Assembly: GCF_023161665.1 (NCBI RefSeq)
Contig: NZ_JALNTW010000001.1
Span: 479,061-543,060 of the forward strand
Source: Shewanella sp. 1CM18E
Lineage (GTDB): Bacteria; Pseudomonadota; Gammaproteobacteria; Enterobacterales; Shewanellaceae
Reading direction: 5' to 3'
Length of the DNA stretch: 64,000 bases
Both the position numbers and the translations under genes were made by a program. Positions 1 through 9,806 of the stretch are shown here, in pieces (position 1 is the stretch's first letter; the number at the start of each line of letters is the position of its first letter). Below the pieces are notes generated by a model. The model was not told the DNA's origin. It did not search any database and worked only from the letters and a program-made list of their open reading frames with translations.

Positions 1-1018
1 GTAACGCTTCAGTGGTCTGCCAATCAATACAGGCGTCGGTAACTGATACACCATAAGCTAATTGATCAAGTGGCAGGTCGCTGCTTTGTTTACCCGCATT
101 TAAGTGGCTTTCGAGCATCACCCCAATAATGGATTTATTACCTAAAGCGATTTGGTTAAATACGTCTTCACACACTGGTTTTTGCTTATTGTGATCTTTT
201 GATGAATTGCCATGGCTGCAATCAACGATTAAGCGTGCACTTAAATTTGCAGCATGTAGCTGCTGCTCACACTCTGCCACACTCGCGGCATCGTAATTCG
301 GCGTTTTACCGCCACGCAGAATCACATGACCGTCTGGATTTCCTGCAGTTTGTAATAGCGCTACCTGCCCTTGCTGGTTAATCCCCATAAAGCGATGACC
401 ACTAGCAGCAGATTCTAGCGCGTTAATGGCAACACCTAGCTTGCCGTCAGTGCCATTTTTAAAGCCAACAGGCATAGAAAGACCCGATGCCATTTCGCGG
501 TGCGTTTGCGACTCAGTCGTGCGCGCGCCAATTGCAGACCAAGTGATAAGCTCTGACATGTACTGTGGGCTAATAGGGTCTAACGCTTCAGTGGCGACAG
601 GCAACTCAAGTTCAGCAAGCCAAATCATCAACTCACGGGCTTTTCTAAGACCTTTATCGACATCAAAGGATTCATCCATATCAGGATCATTAATCATGCC
701 CTTCCAGCCAACTGTGGTACGCGGCTTTTCAAAGTAAACCCGCATCAGAACAAAGAACTCATCGCCTAATTCGTCATGCAGTTTTTTAAGCTTAAGCGCG
801 TACTCTTTAGCTGCATCAATATCATGGATAGAGCAAGGACCTGAAATCACCAATACGCGGTTGTCACGTTTATGCACTATGTCTGCAACCGTTTTGCGGG
901 CATTAAGTACGTATTGATAAGCATGCTTAGACAAAGGCAGATCGCGTTTTAGTTCTTCCGGGGTTACCAGCACTTGCTCGGAACTAATATGAACATTGTT
1001 GATTGTGTCTTGTTGCAT
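1..1018 (-). CDS. aroF: 3-deoxy-7-phosphoheptulonate (DAHP) synthase, class I, partial (C-terminus off window)
   Basis: First enzyme of the shikimate pathway; condenses phosphoenolpyruvate with erythrose 4-phosphate in the cytosol. The minus-strand reading begins MQQDTINNVHISSEQVL at the ATG at 1018-1016 and is open to base 1, about 339 codons, so roughly the last 15 residues of a ~355-residue enzyme are missing. Family signatures are visible: VISGPCSIHD, MRVYFEKPRTTVGWKG, SQTHREMASGLSMPVGFKNGTDG and VDCSHGNSSKDH. The product was reconstructed by reading the reverse strand. The choice of aroF (tyrosine-sensitive isozyme) over aroG or aroH rests on its position beside rplS, as in the aroF-rplS neighbourhood of Escherichia coli; the sequence alone does not prove the feedback specificity. 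Confidence 0.9.
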   Translation of the reverse strand, partial: MQQDTINNVHISSEQVLVTPEELKRDLPLSKHAYQYVLNARKTVADIVHKRDNRVLVISGPCSIHDIDAAKEYALKLKKLHDELGDEFFVLMRVYFEKPRTTVGWKGMINDPDMDESFDVDKGLRKARELMIWLAELELPVATEALDPISPQYMSELITWSAIGARTTESQTHREMASGLSMPVGFKNGTDGKLGVAINALESAASGHRFMGINQQGQVALLQTAGNPDGHVILRGGKTPNYDAASVAECEQQLHAANLSARLIVDCSHGNSSKDHNKQKPVCEDVFNQIALGNKSIIGVMLESHLNAGKQSSDLPLDQLAYGVSVTDACIDWQTTEAL

Positions 1019-1255
1019 GTTTATCACCTGTATTTATCGCTTACTGTATTTCGCTGCCAGTTTCTATTTCACTGAAAAACGTCTCAATTGCTGTCCTTGT
1101 GATTGTTATCAATCAAACCACAAGTAATATTGTAACGGTACACCATTACACCTTGAGAACACTATGCCTATTCGTGCTGTTGAGATCAAGCACTGATTTT
1201 AAATAATGAAAAATTTAGCGGTAAGGTAAGTGAAGAAGGCTTACTAAATTTTAGC

Positions 1256-1283
1256 CAACAAAAAACCGCCATATAGGCGGTTT
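1256..1283 (-). terminator. Rho-independent terminator of the rpsP-rimM-trmD-rplS operon
   Basis: An 8-bp perfect stem (AAACCGCC / GGCGGTTT) with an ATATA loop at 1263-1283 lies just downstream of the rplS stop. Read on the minus strand it is followed by a run of six T residues, the classic intrinsic terminator layout. Confidence 0.85.
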
Positions 1284-1323
1284 CTCGTGCGAACACTGCA
1301 TCTTTTTTTTAGCGAGTACTAAA

Positions 1324-1677
1324 TTACTTAGTAGCAAGCTTCTCACGGATACGTGCAGACTTGCCTGAACGATCACGTAGGTAGTAAAGCTTAGCACGAC
1401 GAACACGGCCGCGACGCTTAACTTCGATGCTAGAGATGATTGGGCTGTGAGTCTGGAACGCACGCTCAACACCTTCACCATTAGAGATTTTACGTACTGT
1501 GAATGCAGAGTGAACGCCGCGGTTACGCTTAGCGATTACAACGCCTTCAAACGCCTGTAGACGCTCTTTACCGCCTTCTACAACACGTACTTTAACAACT
1601 ACTGTATCACCGGCACCAAATTGTGGTACGTCGGTTTTCATTTGCTCTTCGTTGAGCATTTTGATGATGTTATTCAT
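1324..1677 (-). CDS. rplS: 50S ribosomal protein L19
   Basis: Structural protein of the large ribosomal subunit at the 30S-50S interface. The 117-residue product has the expected L19 length and sequence ([27 protein letters not shown], then [13 protein letters not shown] and [19 protein letters not shown]). It is the last gene of the leftward operon rpsP-rimM-trmD-rplS and is followed by a strong terminator. A long opposite-phase frame within it (1251-1481) is a shadow. Confidence 0.97.
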   Translation of the reverse strand: MNNIIKMLNEEQMKTDVPQFGAGDTVVVKVRVVEGGKERLQAFEGVVIAKRNRGVHSAFTVRKISNGEGVERAFQTHSPIISSIEVKRRGRVRRAKLYYLRDRSGKSARIREKLATK

Positions 1678-1713
1678 TAAATAAACTCCATACTAGTAAT
1701 AACTGCGCTTCGA

Positions 1714-2460
1714 CTAATCATCTTGTTTGATGCTGTCAACAAATTCGGCTAAAAGCTTCTCTTGTTCGCCAGTCAGAGCTAGATTTTCAAGTAATTCTGG
1801 TCGTCTCAACAAAGTCCTACCTAGGCTTTGCTGTAGACGCCAGCGTCTAATATGTTCGTGGTTGCCACTTAGTAATACGGCTGGAACATCCAGTCCATCC
1901 AAACTTTCAGGACGCGTATAGTGGGGGCAATCCAGTAATCCGTCAGAGAAAGAGTCTTGCTCTGCAGAAGCTTGCTTTCCTAGCACGCCAGGAACCAATC
2001 TTGAAACTGAATCAATCAGAGTCATCGCTGGAAGTTCACCGCCCGAAAGCACGTAATCTCCTATTGACCACTCTTCGTCCACTTCAGTTTGAATAATGCG
2101 CTCATCAACACCTTCGTATCGACCACACACTAAAACCAAACTGGATGACTTTGCTAACTCTTCAACGCCTTGCTGTGTCAGCTTACGGCCCTGAGGAGAC
2201 AGGTAAATCACCTTTGCATCTTTTCCAGCTGCAGCTTTTGCTGCATGGATGGCATCACGTAGAGGCTGCACCATCATTAACATTCCCGGGCCACCACCAT
2301 AAGGGCGGTCATCCACGGTTTTATGCTTATCATGGGTGAAATCGCGAGGATTCCACGTTTGCAACTCTAGTAACCCTTTACTAACTGCACGACCCGTTAC
2401 ACCAAAGTCTGTTACGGCACGAAACATCTCGGGAAACAGGGTTACTACCCCTAACCACAT
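1714..2460 (-). CDS. trmD: tRNA (guanine(37)-N(1))-methyltransferase
   Basis: Methylates N1 of G37 next to the anticodon of tRNAs that read CNN codons, using S-adenosylmethionine; this prevents +1 frameshifting. The 248-residue product starts [13 protein letters not shown] and shows the TrmD knot signatures: [23 protein letters not shown] [23 protein letters not shown] and the AdoMet-binding loop [17 protein letters not shown]. Length is normal. It lies between rimM (15 nt upstream) and rplS in the conserved ribosome-maturation operon. Confidence 0.97.
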   Translation of the reverse strand: MWLGVVTLFPEMFRAVTDFGVTGRAVSKGLLELQTWNPRDFTHDKHKTVDDRPYGGGPGMLMMVQPLRDAIHAAKAAAGKDAKVIYLSPQGRKLTQQGVEELAKSSSLVLVCGRYEGVDERIIQTEVDEEWSIGDYVLSGGELPAMTLIDSVSRLVPGVLGKQASAEQDSFSDGLLDCPHYTRPESLDGLDVPAVLLSGNHEHIRRWRLQQSLGRTLLRRPELLENLALTGEQEKLLAEFVDSIKQDD

Positions 2461-2475
2461 ATGTTGTACCTCGAC

Positions 2476-3006
2476 TTAAAAGTCCGGATCCCAATCCACT
2501 AAAATCTGTTTTGCTGCCAAGTCCACCTTTTGGATGAACTGGTCAGTAACAAAGGGAATCATACGTTCCGCTTTGCCAAAGCCATCTTTCGCGTTAGCTT
2601 TAACTAAAAGTACGTCATTTGATCCTGTTTCCACGATCTCTTGAACTGTACCCATGTTGTAGCCTTTGGTATTAACCACTTCACAGCCTATAAGGTCTCG
2701 CCAGTAGAATTCATCTTCTGGAAGCTCTTGCATCTGCTCAGCTGACACAGCAATCTCACAATTAGTCAGTGCTTGTGCTTCGTCTCGTGTTGATACGCCT
2801 TCAAGACAAGCAACAACTGCTTTACCTTGGAAACGCCACTGAACGACTTTAACCTCGCGCCATTCGCCTTGTTCTTTAATAAGCCAAGGTGAATAGTCAA
2901 AAATACCTTCAACAGAGTCGGTATAGGTAGTGATCTTCAACCAACCTTTAATGCCATAACTTGAACCGATTTTGCCAAGGATGACGGGTTCTTGTTTACT
3001 ACTCAT
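2476..3006 (-). CDS. rimM: Ribosome maturation factor RimM
   Basis: Assists assembly of the 30S head around protein S19. The 176-residue product begins [22 protein letters not shown], the typical N-terminal RimM barrel (GKIxxxxGIKGW), and continues into a PRC-barrel with [14 protein letters not shown] and [14 protein letters not shown] signatures. The ATG at 3006 is preferred to the overlapping TTG one codon upstream. It sits between rpsP and trmD, in the usual operon order. Confidence 0.95.
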   Translation of the reverse strand: MSSKQEPVILGKIGSSYGIKGWLKITTYTDSVEGIFDYSPWLIKEQGEWREVKVVQWRFQGKAVVACLEGVSTRDEAQALTNCEIAVSAEQMQELPEDEFYWRDLIGCEVVNTKGYNMGTVQEIVETGSNDVLLVKANAKDGFGKAERMIPFVTDQFIQKVDLAAKQILVDWDPDF

Positions 3007-3026
3007 CAATCTATACCCTAACGCTA

Positions 3027-3278
3027 TTAAGCAGCAGCTTTACGAGCGTCTTTGATCAATTTTGCTACACGATCAGTAGTAGCAGCACCGTTAGCAACCC
3101 AATGCTCAACACGGTCAAGATCTAAGCGTAGAGCTTCTTCTTGGCCACGTGCTACTGGGTTAAAAAAGCCAACGCGCTCGATGAAACGACCGTCACGGGC
3201 GTTACGGCTGTCAGCTACAACGATGTTATAAAATGGACGCTTTTTTGCGCCGCCACGAGCTAAACGAATGGTAACCAT
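3027..3278 (-). CDS. rpsP: 30S ribosomal protein S16
   Basis: Small-subunit ribosomal protein of 83 residues, [20 protein letters not shown] onward, which matches the family's usual length. The reading frame is open further upstream to 3314, but the ATG at 3278 is the conserved start and is preceded by an AGAGGA ribosome-binding site about ten bases away. First gene of the rpsP-rimM-trmD-rplS operon; its promoter should lie in 3279-3430, downstream of the ffh terminator. Confidence 0.96.
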
Positions 3279-3434
3279 GCGTTTGGTATCCTCTAATGAT
3301 TTGCTTTTTATCAAGCAAAAATAAAAACTGAAACTCCGTGTTCGCGGAGAGCCCCAGATAGAAAGCCGGCAGATTTTACCTGACTGACCGACGAATGCAA
3401 CCGTAATCGGCGTTTTTTACGCCTAAAACGATAA

Positions 3435-3465
3435 ACAGACCAGAGCAAGTTTTACTCTGGTCTGT
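3435..3465 (-). terminator. Terminator of ffh
   Basis: An 11-bp perfect inverted repeat (ACAGACCAGAG / CTCTGGTCTGT) lies between the ffh stop and the rpsP start. On the minus strand it is followed by TTTATCGTTTT, so ffh is probably transcribed apart from rpsP. Confidence 0.75.
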
Positions 3466-3495
3466 AAATTTAGCTTTGCAGAATATAATTAATGC

Positions 3496-4869
3496 TTAGC
3501 GGCCCGGCATTTTCATGCCTGGTGGTAACATACCACTCATGCCGCGCATCATCTTTTTCATGCCGCCTTTTGACGACATTTTCTTCATCATTTTCTGCAT
3601 TTGTGTGAACTGCTTAAGTAAGCGGTTCACATCTTGAATTTGTGTGCCGCTGCCCATCGCGATTCTCCGCTTACGCGAACCTTTGATGATATCAGGACGT
3701 TGGCGTTCAGCTGGCGTCATAGAATTAATAATCGCTTCCATCTGCCCTGTCATTTTGCCGTCTTGAACTTGAGCTAAAGCTTCAGGAGGCAGTTGCCCTA
3801 CACCTGGTAACTTTTCAATCATGTTCATCATGCCGCCCATGTTTTTCATCTGCTGTAGCTGCTCACGGAAATCTTCTAAGTCAAAACTTCCGCCTTGCTT
3901 AACTTTAGCTGCAAGCTTCATGGCTTTTTCTTGGTCAACGCCGCGCTCAACCTCTTCAATAAGAGAAAGCACATCGCCCATACCAAGAATACGCGAAGCT
4001 ACGCGATCTGGGTGGAACGCTTCTAATGCGTCAGTTTTTTCACCGACACCTAAGAATTTAATCGGCTTACCAGTAATATGGCGAATCGATAACGCTGCAC
4101 CACCACGTGCATCACCGTCAACCTTAGTTAAAACCACACCGGTAAGTGGTAGCGCTTCATTAAAGGCTTTAGCTGTGTTTGCCGCATCCTGACCTGTCAT
4201 GGCATCAACCACAAACAGTGTCTCAACAGGCTTAACCGCAGCATGCAGCTCTTTAATTTCGTCCATCATGGCTTCATCAACGTGCAAGCGACCTGCAGTA
4301 TCGACAATAACAACATCAATGAACTTAAGCTTAGCGTGCGCGATAGCCGCATTAGCAATGTCTATCGGCTTTTGGCTAACATCCGATGGGAAGAATTGCA
4401 CATCAACTTCAGTCGCTAGCGTTTCTAGCTGCTTAATTGCTGCTGGACGGTATACGTCAGCAGAAACCACAAGCACAGATTTTTTCTCACGCTCACGTAA
4501 GAACTTAGACAGTTTTGCAACGCTGGTTGTTTTACCCGCACCTTGCAAACCCGCCATCATGATTACAGCAGGAGGCTGCGCCGATAGGTCTAAAGCTTCA
4601 TTTGCTTCGCCCATGGCGTTTTCAAGTTCGCTTTGAACGATCTTAATAAAGGCTTGGCCTGGACTTAGACTCTTTGAAACCTCTTGCCCAACAGCGCGTT
4701 CTTTAACGCTATTTACGAATTCACGAACCACAGGCAAGGCAACATCGGCCTCAAGAAGAGCCATGCGGACTTCGCGTAAGGTTTCCTTAACGTTTTCTTC
4801 CGTTAAGCGACCACGGCCACTGATATTTTTCAGAGTCCGTGACAATCTGTCAGTTAAGTTCTCAAACAT
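3496..4869 (-). CDS. ffh: Signal recognition particle protein Ffh (SRP54)
   Basis: GTPase that, with 4.5S RNA, binds signal sequences of nascent inner-membrane proteins and hands the ribosome to FtsY. The 457-residue product has the N-terminal helical bundle, then the G domain (GLQGAGKTTSVAKLS as P-loop, VVIVDTAGRLHVDEAM, and VLTKVDGDARGGAALS), and the methionine-rich M domain at the C-terminus with clusters such as MQKMMKKMSSKGGMKKMM. Length and order are standard. It is transcribed leftward upstream of rpsP and is divergent from ypjD. Confidence 0.97.
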   Translation of the reverse strand: MFENLTDRLSRTLKNISGRGRLTEENVKETLREVRMALLEADVALPVVREFVNSVKERAVGQEVSKSLSPGQAFIKIVQSELENAMGEANEALDLSAQPPAVIMMAGLQGAGKTTSVAKLSKFLREREKKSVLVVSADVYRPAAIKQLETLATEVDVQFFPSDVSQKPIDIANAAIAHAKLKFIDVVIVDTAGRLHVDEAMMDEIKELHAAVKPVETLFVVDAMTGQDAANTAKAFNEALPLTGVVLTKVDGDARGGAALSIRHITGKPIKFLGVGEKTDALEAFHPDRVASRILGMGDVLSLIEEVERGVDQEKAMKLAAKVKQGGSFDLEDFREQLQQMKNMGGMMNMIEKLPGVGQLPPEALAQVQDGKMTGQMEAIINSMTPAERQRPDIIKGSRKRRIAMGSGTQIQDVNRLLKQFTQMQKMMKKMSSKGGMKKMMRGMSGMLPPGMKMPGR

Positions 4870-5255
4870 TATCCAGTTCTTTACCGTTTAAATTTGCTAT
4901 TGATGGGGCTGTATTATAGCGATGCCCAGATATTATGCTACAGAATGACGCAAGTTACTTTTATAACGGACACACCCAATTATAAAATATTTACCAAAAA
5001 TAGGTTCTAGAACAAAGAATCGACCCATTTTTGCAATCAAGGTCACTGCCCAAAAGGCCATAGCTCATGTTATTCTACCAATAAGGTTACATGAGAGCAC
5101 AATGATTAAAATCGAAATGACTTTAATGAAAAGAGACAACGCGATACGTTAGCTCATTCAGCGATTTAACTCCCGTTTAAATCACGTTAGTATGCAACTC
5201 GGTTAGTCGGCTTTCGTTAAAGCATCAGGTTCATAACACAATAGGTTAATACTCA
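4870..5255. promoter_or_regulatory. Divergent intergenic region between ffh and ypjD
   Basis: 386 bases without a supported gene. They should contain the leftward ffh promoter and the rightward ypjD promoter. I see only AT-rich stretches and a 16-codon open frame at about 5102, which has no support as a gene. Confidence 0.4.
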
Positions 5256-6044
5256 ATGGTCATTTTTTCAGCTACTGCCATGTTATTTTATAGTATTGCT
5301 TTGGTTCTCGTCGCAAGTCGCCTGTTTCATGTTGACGGACCCAATAGAAAACTCGTTGCCGGCATTGCTGCCATCGGCGTAGTTTTGCATGCTGCGGCGC
5401 TATCACAAACGATTATGACAAGTGATGGACAAAACTTCAGTCTAACCAACGTTATTTCGATGGTTAACTGGATCATCACTTTCAGCTTCACTATTTTGCT
5501 ATTCAGACTAAAAGTCATTGTGGTGTTGCCTGTCGTTTATGCTTGTTCGGTTATTTCTGTTGCCCTGCTTTGGCTAGTGCCACCTGAATACATCATTCAT
5601 TTTGAAATTCACCCAGATGTATTAGTGCACGTAGTGCTTTCACTGATGGCTTATAGTGCCTTGATGATTGCCGCACTTTACGCGATTCAGCTAGCGATTA
5701 TTCAAAACCGCCTGAAAAACAAGAAAATTGTAATGACATCAGCAATGCCACCATTAATGACTGTTGAAAAACAGCTTTATCACTTGGTGATTGTTGGGGT
5801 TATTTTATTGAGTTTATCTTTGGCAACTGGCTTTATTTTCTTAGACGATATGTTTGAGGAAGGTAAAGGCCACAAAGCGATTCTTTCTATTATGGCTTGG
5901 TGCGTTTATATCGCCATGCTGGCCCAGCAATACTGGGTTGGTTGCCGTATTAGAACCGCAGTAGCCTACACCTTAACCGGTGGTGTGTTATTGTCGCTAG
6001 CCTACTTTGGCGCGCGTATTGTTAAAGAGATCATCCTGCAATAA
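5256..6044 (+). CDS. ypjD: CcsA/CcmC-like inner membrane protein (YpjD family)
   Basis: Polytopic inner membrane protein of the cytochrome c assembly (CcsA/ResC-like) family. The 262-residue product has about eight hydrophobic segments, starting at residues 1-20 (MVIFSATAMLFYSIALVLVA), with conserved histidines in HVVLSLMAYSALMIAALYAIQLA and GHKAILSIMAWCVYIAMLAQQYWVGCRIR. In E. coli and relatives this gene (ypjD/corE) sits next to ffh, as here, followed by a CorB-like gene. The family's heme-handling fold is known; its exact role in this setting (possibly divalent-cation homeostasis with the CorB-like neighbour) is inference. Confidence 0.85.
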   Translation: MVIFSATAMLFYSIALVLVASRLFHVDGPNRKLVAGIAAIGVVLHAAALSQTIMTSDGQNFSLTNVISMVNWIITFSFTILLFRLKVIVVLPVVYACSVISVALLWLVPPEYIIHFEIHPDVLVHVVLSLMAYSALMIAALYAIQLAIIQNRLKNKKIVMTSAMPPLMTVEKQLYHLVIVGVILLSLSLATGFIFLDDMFEEGKGHKAILSIMAWCVYIAMLAQQYWVGCRIRTAVAYTLTGGVLLSLAYFGARIVKEIILQ

Positions 6045-6060
6045 GCTCTATCTTCGTCAA

Positions 6061-6086
6061 TTGACCCACCCTGATTGGTGGGTCAA
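6061..6086 (+). terminator. Hairpin after ypjD
   Basis: Perfect 10-bp stem TTGACCCACC / GGTGGGTCAA with a six-base loop, 16 bases after the ypjD stop. There is no strong T-run, so it may be a weak terminator or a processing hairpin. Confidence 0.5.
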
Positions 6087-6186
6087 ACTTGACACTCTTT
6101 AGAAAGTTCTGTAATTAATTATTTTTACAGGCTTCACTCAGCTTTATTATTCGCCCTTTCTTTAAACAACAGCGGAGTTCCAACTC

Positions 6187-7467
6187 TTGGACGATATATC
6201 CACTGGCGTACTTTTATCTATTCTGTTCGTCTTAATTTTACTCTCAGCCTACTTCTCAGGCTCAGAAACCGCCATGATGTCGCTCAACCGCTATCGTCTC
6301 CGCCACTTAGCTAACAGCGGCCACACAGGTGCTACTCGCGCGATAAAAATGTTAGAACGTCCAGACCGCTTAATTGGGCTTATCTTAATCGGCAACAACT
6401 TAGTCAATATTTTAGCTTCTGCAATCGCAACCATTATTGGTATACGTTTATTTGGTGACGTGGGGGTCGCCATCTCGACCGGTGTGTTAACTTTGGTTGT
6501 GTTAGTGTTTGCCGAAGTTACCCCGAAAACTGTCGCTGCCCTGCACCCCGAACGTATCGCCTTTCCTTCTAGTATTGTTCTGCGCGTGTTGTTAGTTGCC
6601 CTGTCCCCCTTAGTCAAAATCGTCAATTTCATCACCTCTGGTTTCCTGCATTTATTAGGTATTCATTCAGTTAAAACTGATGATGCTCTAAGCCAAGAGG
6701 AGCTGCGCACAGTCGTTAACGAAGCTGGCGCATTGATCCCGCAACGTCACCAAGAGATGCTACTTTCAATTATGGATCTTGAGAAAGTCACCGTTGATGA
6801 CATCATGATCCCACGTAATGAGCTTTACGCAATTAACATTAACGATGACTTTAAAAGCATTAATAAGCAGGTCATTCAAAGTCCACATACCCGCGTATTG
6901 CTATACAGAGACACTATTGATGATGCCGTTGGTTTTGTGCATTTACGCGATGCCCTGCGGCTGCAATCTAAAGGGCAATTTAGTAAGTCATCATTACTTC
7001 GAGCTGTAAAAGAGTTGTACTTCATTCCTGAAGCAACCCCGCTCAATGTGCAGTTATCGAATTTTCAGCACAATAAAGAACGCATTGGCTTAGTGGTTGA
7101 TGAGTACGGTGATATTCAGGGCTTAGTGACTCTTGAAGATATTTTGGAAGAGATTGTAGGCGACTTCACCACTTCGATGGTGACTACTCCAAGTGAAGAC
7201 ATTACCCCGCAACAAGACGGTAGTTTCCTCATTGAAGCAAGTATTAACATTCGCGATCTCAACAAAGAGATGGCGTGGCACTTTCCGATTGATGGGCCTA
7301 AAACCATCAACGGTTTAGTGCTCGAATATCTTGAAGACATCCCTGAGCCTAATACCTCAATGCGCTTATATGGTTATCCGCTCGAGGTGATAGATGTCGC
7401 AGACAATATGATTAAAACTGTAAGAGTGATGCCGCAGCATTACCTTGCACCTAAGACTGCAGATTAA
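6187..7467 (+). CDS. CNNM/CBS-domain membrane protein, HlyC/CorC (CorB/YfjD) family
   Basis: Likely magnesium/cobalt efflux-related inner membrane protein. The 426-residue product has an N-terminal CNNM (DUF21) domain of about four membrane segments with the SGSETAMMSLNRYRLRHLA signature at residues 22-40. Two CBS domains follow (MIPRNELYAI and the VVDEYGDIQGLVTLEDILEEIVGDF signature near residues 302-325), then a C-terminal CorC_HlyC domain (DGSFLIEASINIRDLN). The apparent start is TTG at 6187, with GGAG about ten bases upstream. It follows ypjD, as in E. coli (ypjD-yfjD). The transport substrate is inferred from the family. Confidence 0.88.
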   Translation: MDDISTGVLLSILFVLILLSAYFSGSETAMMSLNRYRLRHLANSGHTGATRAIKMLERPDRLIGLILIGNNLVNILASAIATIIGIRLFGDVGVAISTGVLTLVVLVFAEVTPKTVAALHPERIAFPSSIVLRVLLVALSPLVKIVNFITSGFLHLLGIHSVKTDDALSQEELRTVVNEAGALIPQRHQEMLLSIMDLEKVTVDDIMIPRNELYAININDDFKSINKQVIQSPHTRVLLYRDTIDDAVGFVHLRDALRLQSKGQFSKSSLLRAVKELYFIPEATPLNVQLSNFQHNKERIGLVVDEYGDIQGLVTLEDILEEIVGDFTTSMVTTPSEDITPQQDGSFLIEASINIRDLNKEMAWHFPIDGPKTINGLVLEYLEDIPEPNTSMRLYGYPLEVIDVADNMIKTVRVMPQHYLAPKTAD

Positions 7468-7490
7468 CCGAGCCAGACTTTACTCAGAAC

Positions 7491-7514
7491 AAAAAGGCGC
7501 TGTCGCGCCTTTTT
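7491..7514. terminator. Bidirectional terminator between the CorB-like gene and the DUF962 gene
   Basis: AAAAAGGCGC - TGTC - GCGCCTTTTT hairpin between two convergent genes. It has T-runs in both directions. Confidence 0.88.
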
Positions 7515-7534
7515 ATACCAATCTCTAATACCAC

Positions 7535-8074
7535 TTAAGCAGCTTTTCTCGCAGCCTCTAACGCTCTACGTTTATCTCGAGCTAGAGGTGTTATATCAGC
7601 TAACAGCTGCTTTTCCATCCCCAGCATAAAGTAGACTTCAGCCATTAAAAAGAAAGGGCCAATTAACAATTGATTTAAGTCATCGACAAATGCAGGCTTG
7701 GCTTTCTCGTAGTGATGGCCAATAAATTGAATCACCCAACCAACGAAAAAAACGGCAACTGCAATCCATATCGCATTAGGCATTTGCGCAACTATGCTCG
7801 ATGTATAAAGCACTGGGATGATAAATAACGTTAAGCCAATTGCCAGTCTGGCGTGCAGCAAGAAATAGTAAATAAGCACACCAACAGTAAAAATCGTAGC
7901 AAGATTAAAGCTGATGACAGGGTCGTTAGCGACAGTAAAATTAAGTGGAATGCTATTCAACAATAGAAATAATGACCAAATAATTAAAGGCACCCCTACA
8001 AAATGAGTCCGAATATTTTTAGGGTTCAAGTGTACACTTTTATAGGTTGATAACTGTTCTTCGGCGGATTTCAT
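7535..8074 (-). CDS. DUF962 / Mpo1-like membrane protein
   Basis: Small polytopic membrane protein of 179 residues related to yeast Mpo1 (YGL010w), an iron-dependent dioxygenase acting on 2-hydroxy fatty acids. The family's histidine pattern is present: YKSVHLNPKNIRTHFVGVPLI at residues 11-31, and GWVIQFIGHHYEKAKPAFVDD at about 115-135. Several hydrophobic segments fill the middle. The bacterial function is not firmly established, so the enzymatic role is inferred from the yeast homologue. It stands alone, convergent to the CorB-like gene. Confidence 0.85.
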   Translation of the reverse strand: MKSAEEQLSTYKSVHLNPKNIRTHFVGVPLIIWSLFLLLNSIPLNFTVANDPVISFNLATIFTVGVLIYYFLLHARLAIGLTLFIIPVLYTSSIVAQMPNAIWIAVAVFFVGWVIQFIGHHYEKAKPAFVDDLNQLLIGPFFLMAEVYFMLGMEKQLLADITPLARDKRRALEAARKAA

Positions 8075-8358
8075 CAGCTCTTCTCCATTAAGCTATGCCT
8101 AGCTAGATAGCAAGTTCACGCTTATATCTAACATGACTATTATTTGGCGCTGCATCGATAAACCACGCTTGCTTCGAGGCAACCTGCTCTTAGCTTTGTT
8201 TCGACAGTGCCCAATTTTAACTAAATATTAACCTAATGGATCTCGTCACATTTTAATAGAGTAAAAGTTCAAAATAGCTTTTTAGGCTAGATTGCTCTTC
8301 AATAAAGTAACTTATGCTGAATCACCGCCCGCTTCGCAAAGGGATCACCCACTAGTAA

Positions 8359-9417
8359 CTAATCTGTTGTTGAATAAGTCACCCATTTAGATAAGTCGTC
8401 ATCAAAGTAGCTTTCTTGGATGATCTTACCTTTGCCATCAAGATTTTTTATCACTACTGCCAAGCCATTCTCATCATAGATTTTAATCTGCTTATCTGTG
8501 ACCACACCGTTTACATAAGTACGCTTGGATATTAGTTGGCCATTACAGTGATATTTAGCAAACTCACCATCTTTCACGCCCATATTGTAATGCTTGCGAG
8601 AATCAACCTGACCATTTTCATCACAAAAAGTTAACTGCATCCCATGGAGGGTATTGAGCGGATTATAGCCGTAATGTTGCTCTGAGCGTCTTTTGCCATT
8701 TGAGCCATAAGTTTCTAATATGCCGCTATTGGTTGCCCTATCGAAGTTAAATTTAGTTTTTAAGCGACCATTACGATAGTAAGTTTTCTCATTGAGCTTT
8801 TTATAATCGGCATAAATAAATTCACTCTCGCTCTCAAGTTGCCCATCTGCATAATAGTCCTTGTGACGTTGGCGCTTTTCGCCATCAACAAAATAGTACA
8901 GACGCCATTCTCGGCCTTTTTCATAACTGATGCTCTCGACTTCTTTATCGCCTTCAAACCGCTTATAGCTGAGAATTACGCCCTGCTCATCATAAAGCCA
9001 CTGCTCCATTTTTACGCCAGCCTGGTAAAGCCTCACCCATTGCGGCTTTCCAGTGGTCGAAAAGTGATAACTAATCTGCTTACCATCTAACTTACCCGCC
9101 TTATACCAAGCGGTTTCATTGAGTTGATTATTTAGCGCCGAGAAACTATAACCGTGCTCAAGTCCATCCTGATACTGTGTTGCTCTATAAAACGCTTTAC
9201 CATAAGCATAATTGGTCGCAATACCAGTAAACAGCTTGCCGCGATAAGTCTCAGGACAATCACTTTGGTACTGCTGTTCACACGAGATTTGTTCTAAGTC
9301 ATCCTCACTAATAGGAAGCTGTATATCATTACCACATGCCGATACTAACCACGTGCTTATCAGTAGCATCAATATAGGGGGAAATTGCTTAAGTCTGTGA
9401 GGGTAAAACATCATCAT
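8359..9417 (-). CDS. Lipoprotein with MORN/YwqK-like repeats
   Basis: Probable outer- or inner-membrane lipoprotein. The N-terminus has a hydrophobic segment ending in the lipobox LVSAC near residues 24-28. The rest consists of repeated units of the YwqK/MORN-like type (for example YRNGRLKTKFNF, YADGQLESESEF, HCNGQLISKRTYVNG, YDENGLAVVIKN), spaced about 20-25 residues apart. Such repeats form extended beta hairpins; the family has no agreed biochemical role. Three consecutive Met codons make the exact start uncertain (9417, 9414 or 9411). No operon partner is evident. Confidence 0.75.
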   Translation of the reverse strand: MMMFYPHRLKQFPPILMLLISTWLVSACGNDIQLPISEDDLEQISCEQQYQSDCPETYRGKLFTGIATNYAYGKAFYRATQYQDGLEHGYSFSALNNQLNETAWYKAGKLDGKQISYHFSTTGKPQWVRLYQAGVKMEQWLYDEQGVILSYKRFEGDKEVESISYEKGREWRLYYFVDGEKRQRHKDYYADGQLESESEFIYADYKKLNEKTYYRNGRLKTKFNFDRATNSGILETYGSNGKRRSEQHYGYNPLNTLHGMQLTFCDENGQVDSRKHYNMGVKDGEFAKYHCNGQLISKRTYVNGVVTDKQIKIYDENGLAVVIKNLDGKGKIIQESYFDDDLSKWVTYSTTD

Positions 9418-9806
9418 TACTCAACCTGATTAGAGATATTTAACTAGTAAGTCGATGGCAAATGGAAAGTCTATGACTTAAAGCTAAGTTAAAACACGCT
9501 GATAAACATCTGCTTAGAATAGCTGCACCATACACAGAGTTAGCAGCCTTCTCAAATGACCTTGCTATCAACACTGATTTTGTTGGTAATTTCTTAACTC
9601 ATGTCACTGTATTCAATTAAATATCGGCTAAATATCTTTTCCCTAACAGTTCCAAAGCAATGATTAACGCTAGTTAATTTCACATCTATAATTAAAGGCG
9701 TATAGTTTTTAACGACTCCAATAAGTTCTGTTTGACTCTTTGATAACAAGAGATTGATTTAGATGACAGAACGTCGACAGCTAACCTTTTTGATGGGGAA
9801 ATTTTA
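9418..9806. promoter_or_regulatory. Divergent intergenic region upstream of the Dyp peroxidase
   Basis: 389 bases between the lipoprotein gene and the peroxidase gene, AT-rich, with no convincing open frame. It must contain the promoters of both genes; I see no clear operator. Confidence 0.35.

Noticed and set aside
1131..1150. TGTAAC...ATTACA upstream of aroF as a TyrR box
   Set aside because: The spacing between half-sites is eight bases instead of the six of the TyrR consensus, and several bases differ. Not strong enough to annotate.
7510..7522. Recurring ATACCAAT motif in intergenic DNA (also near 18210 and 50371)
   Set aside because: Three short matches without longer shared flanks; too little to call a repeat family.
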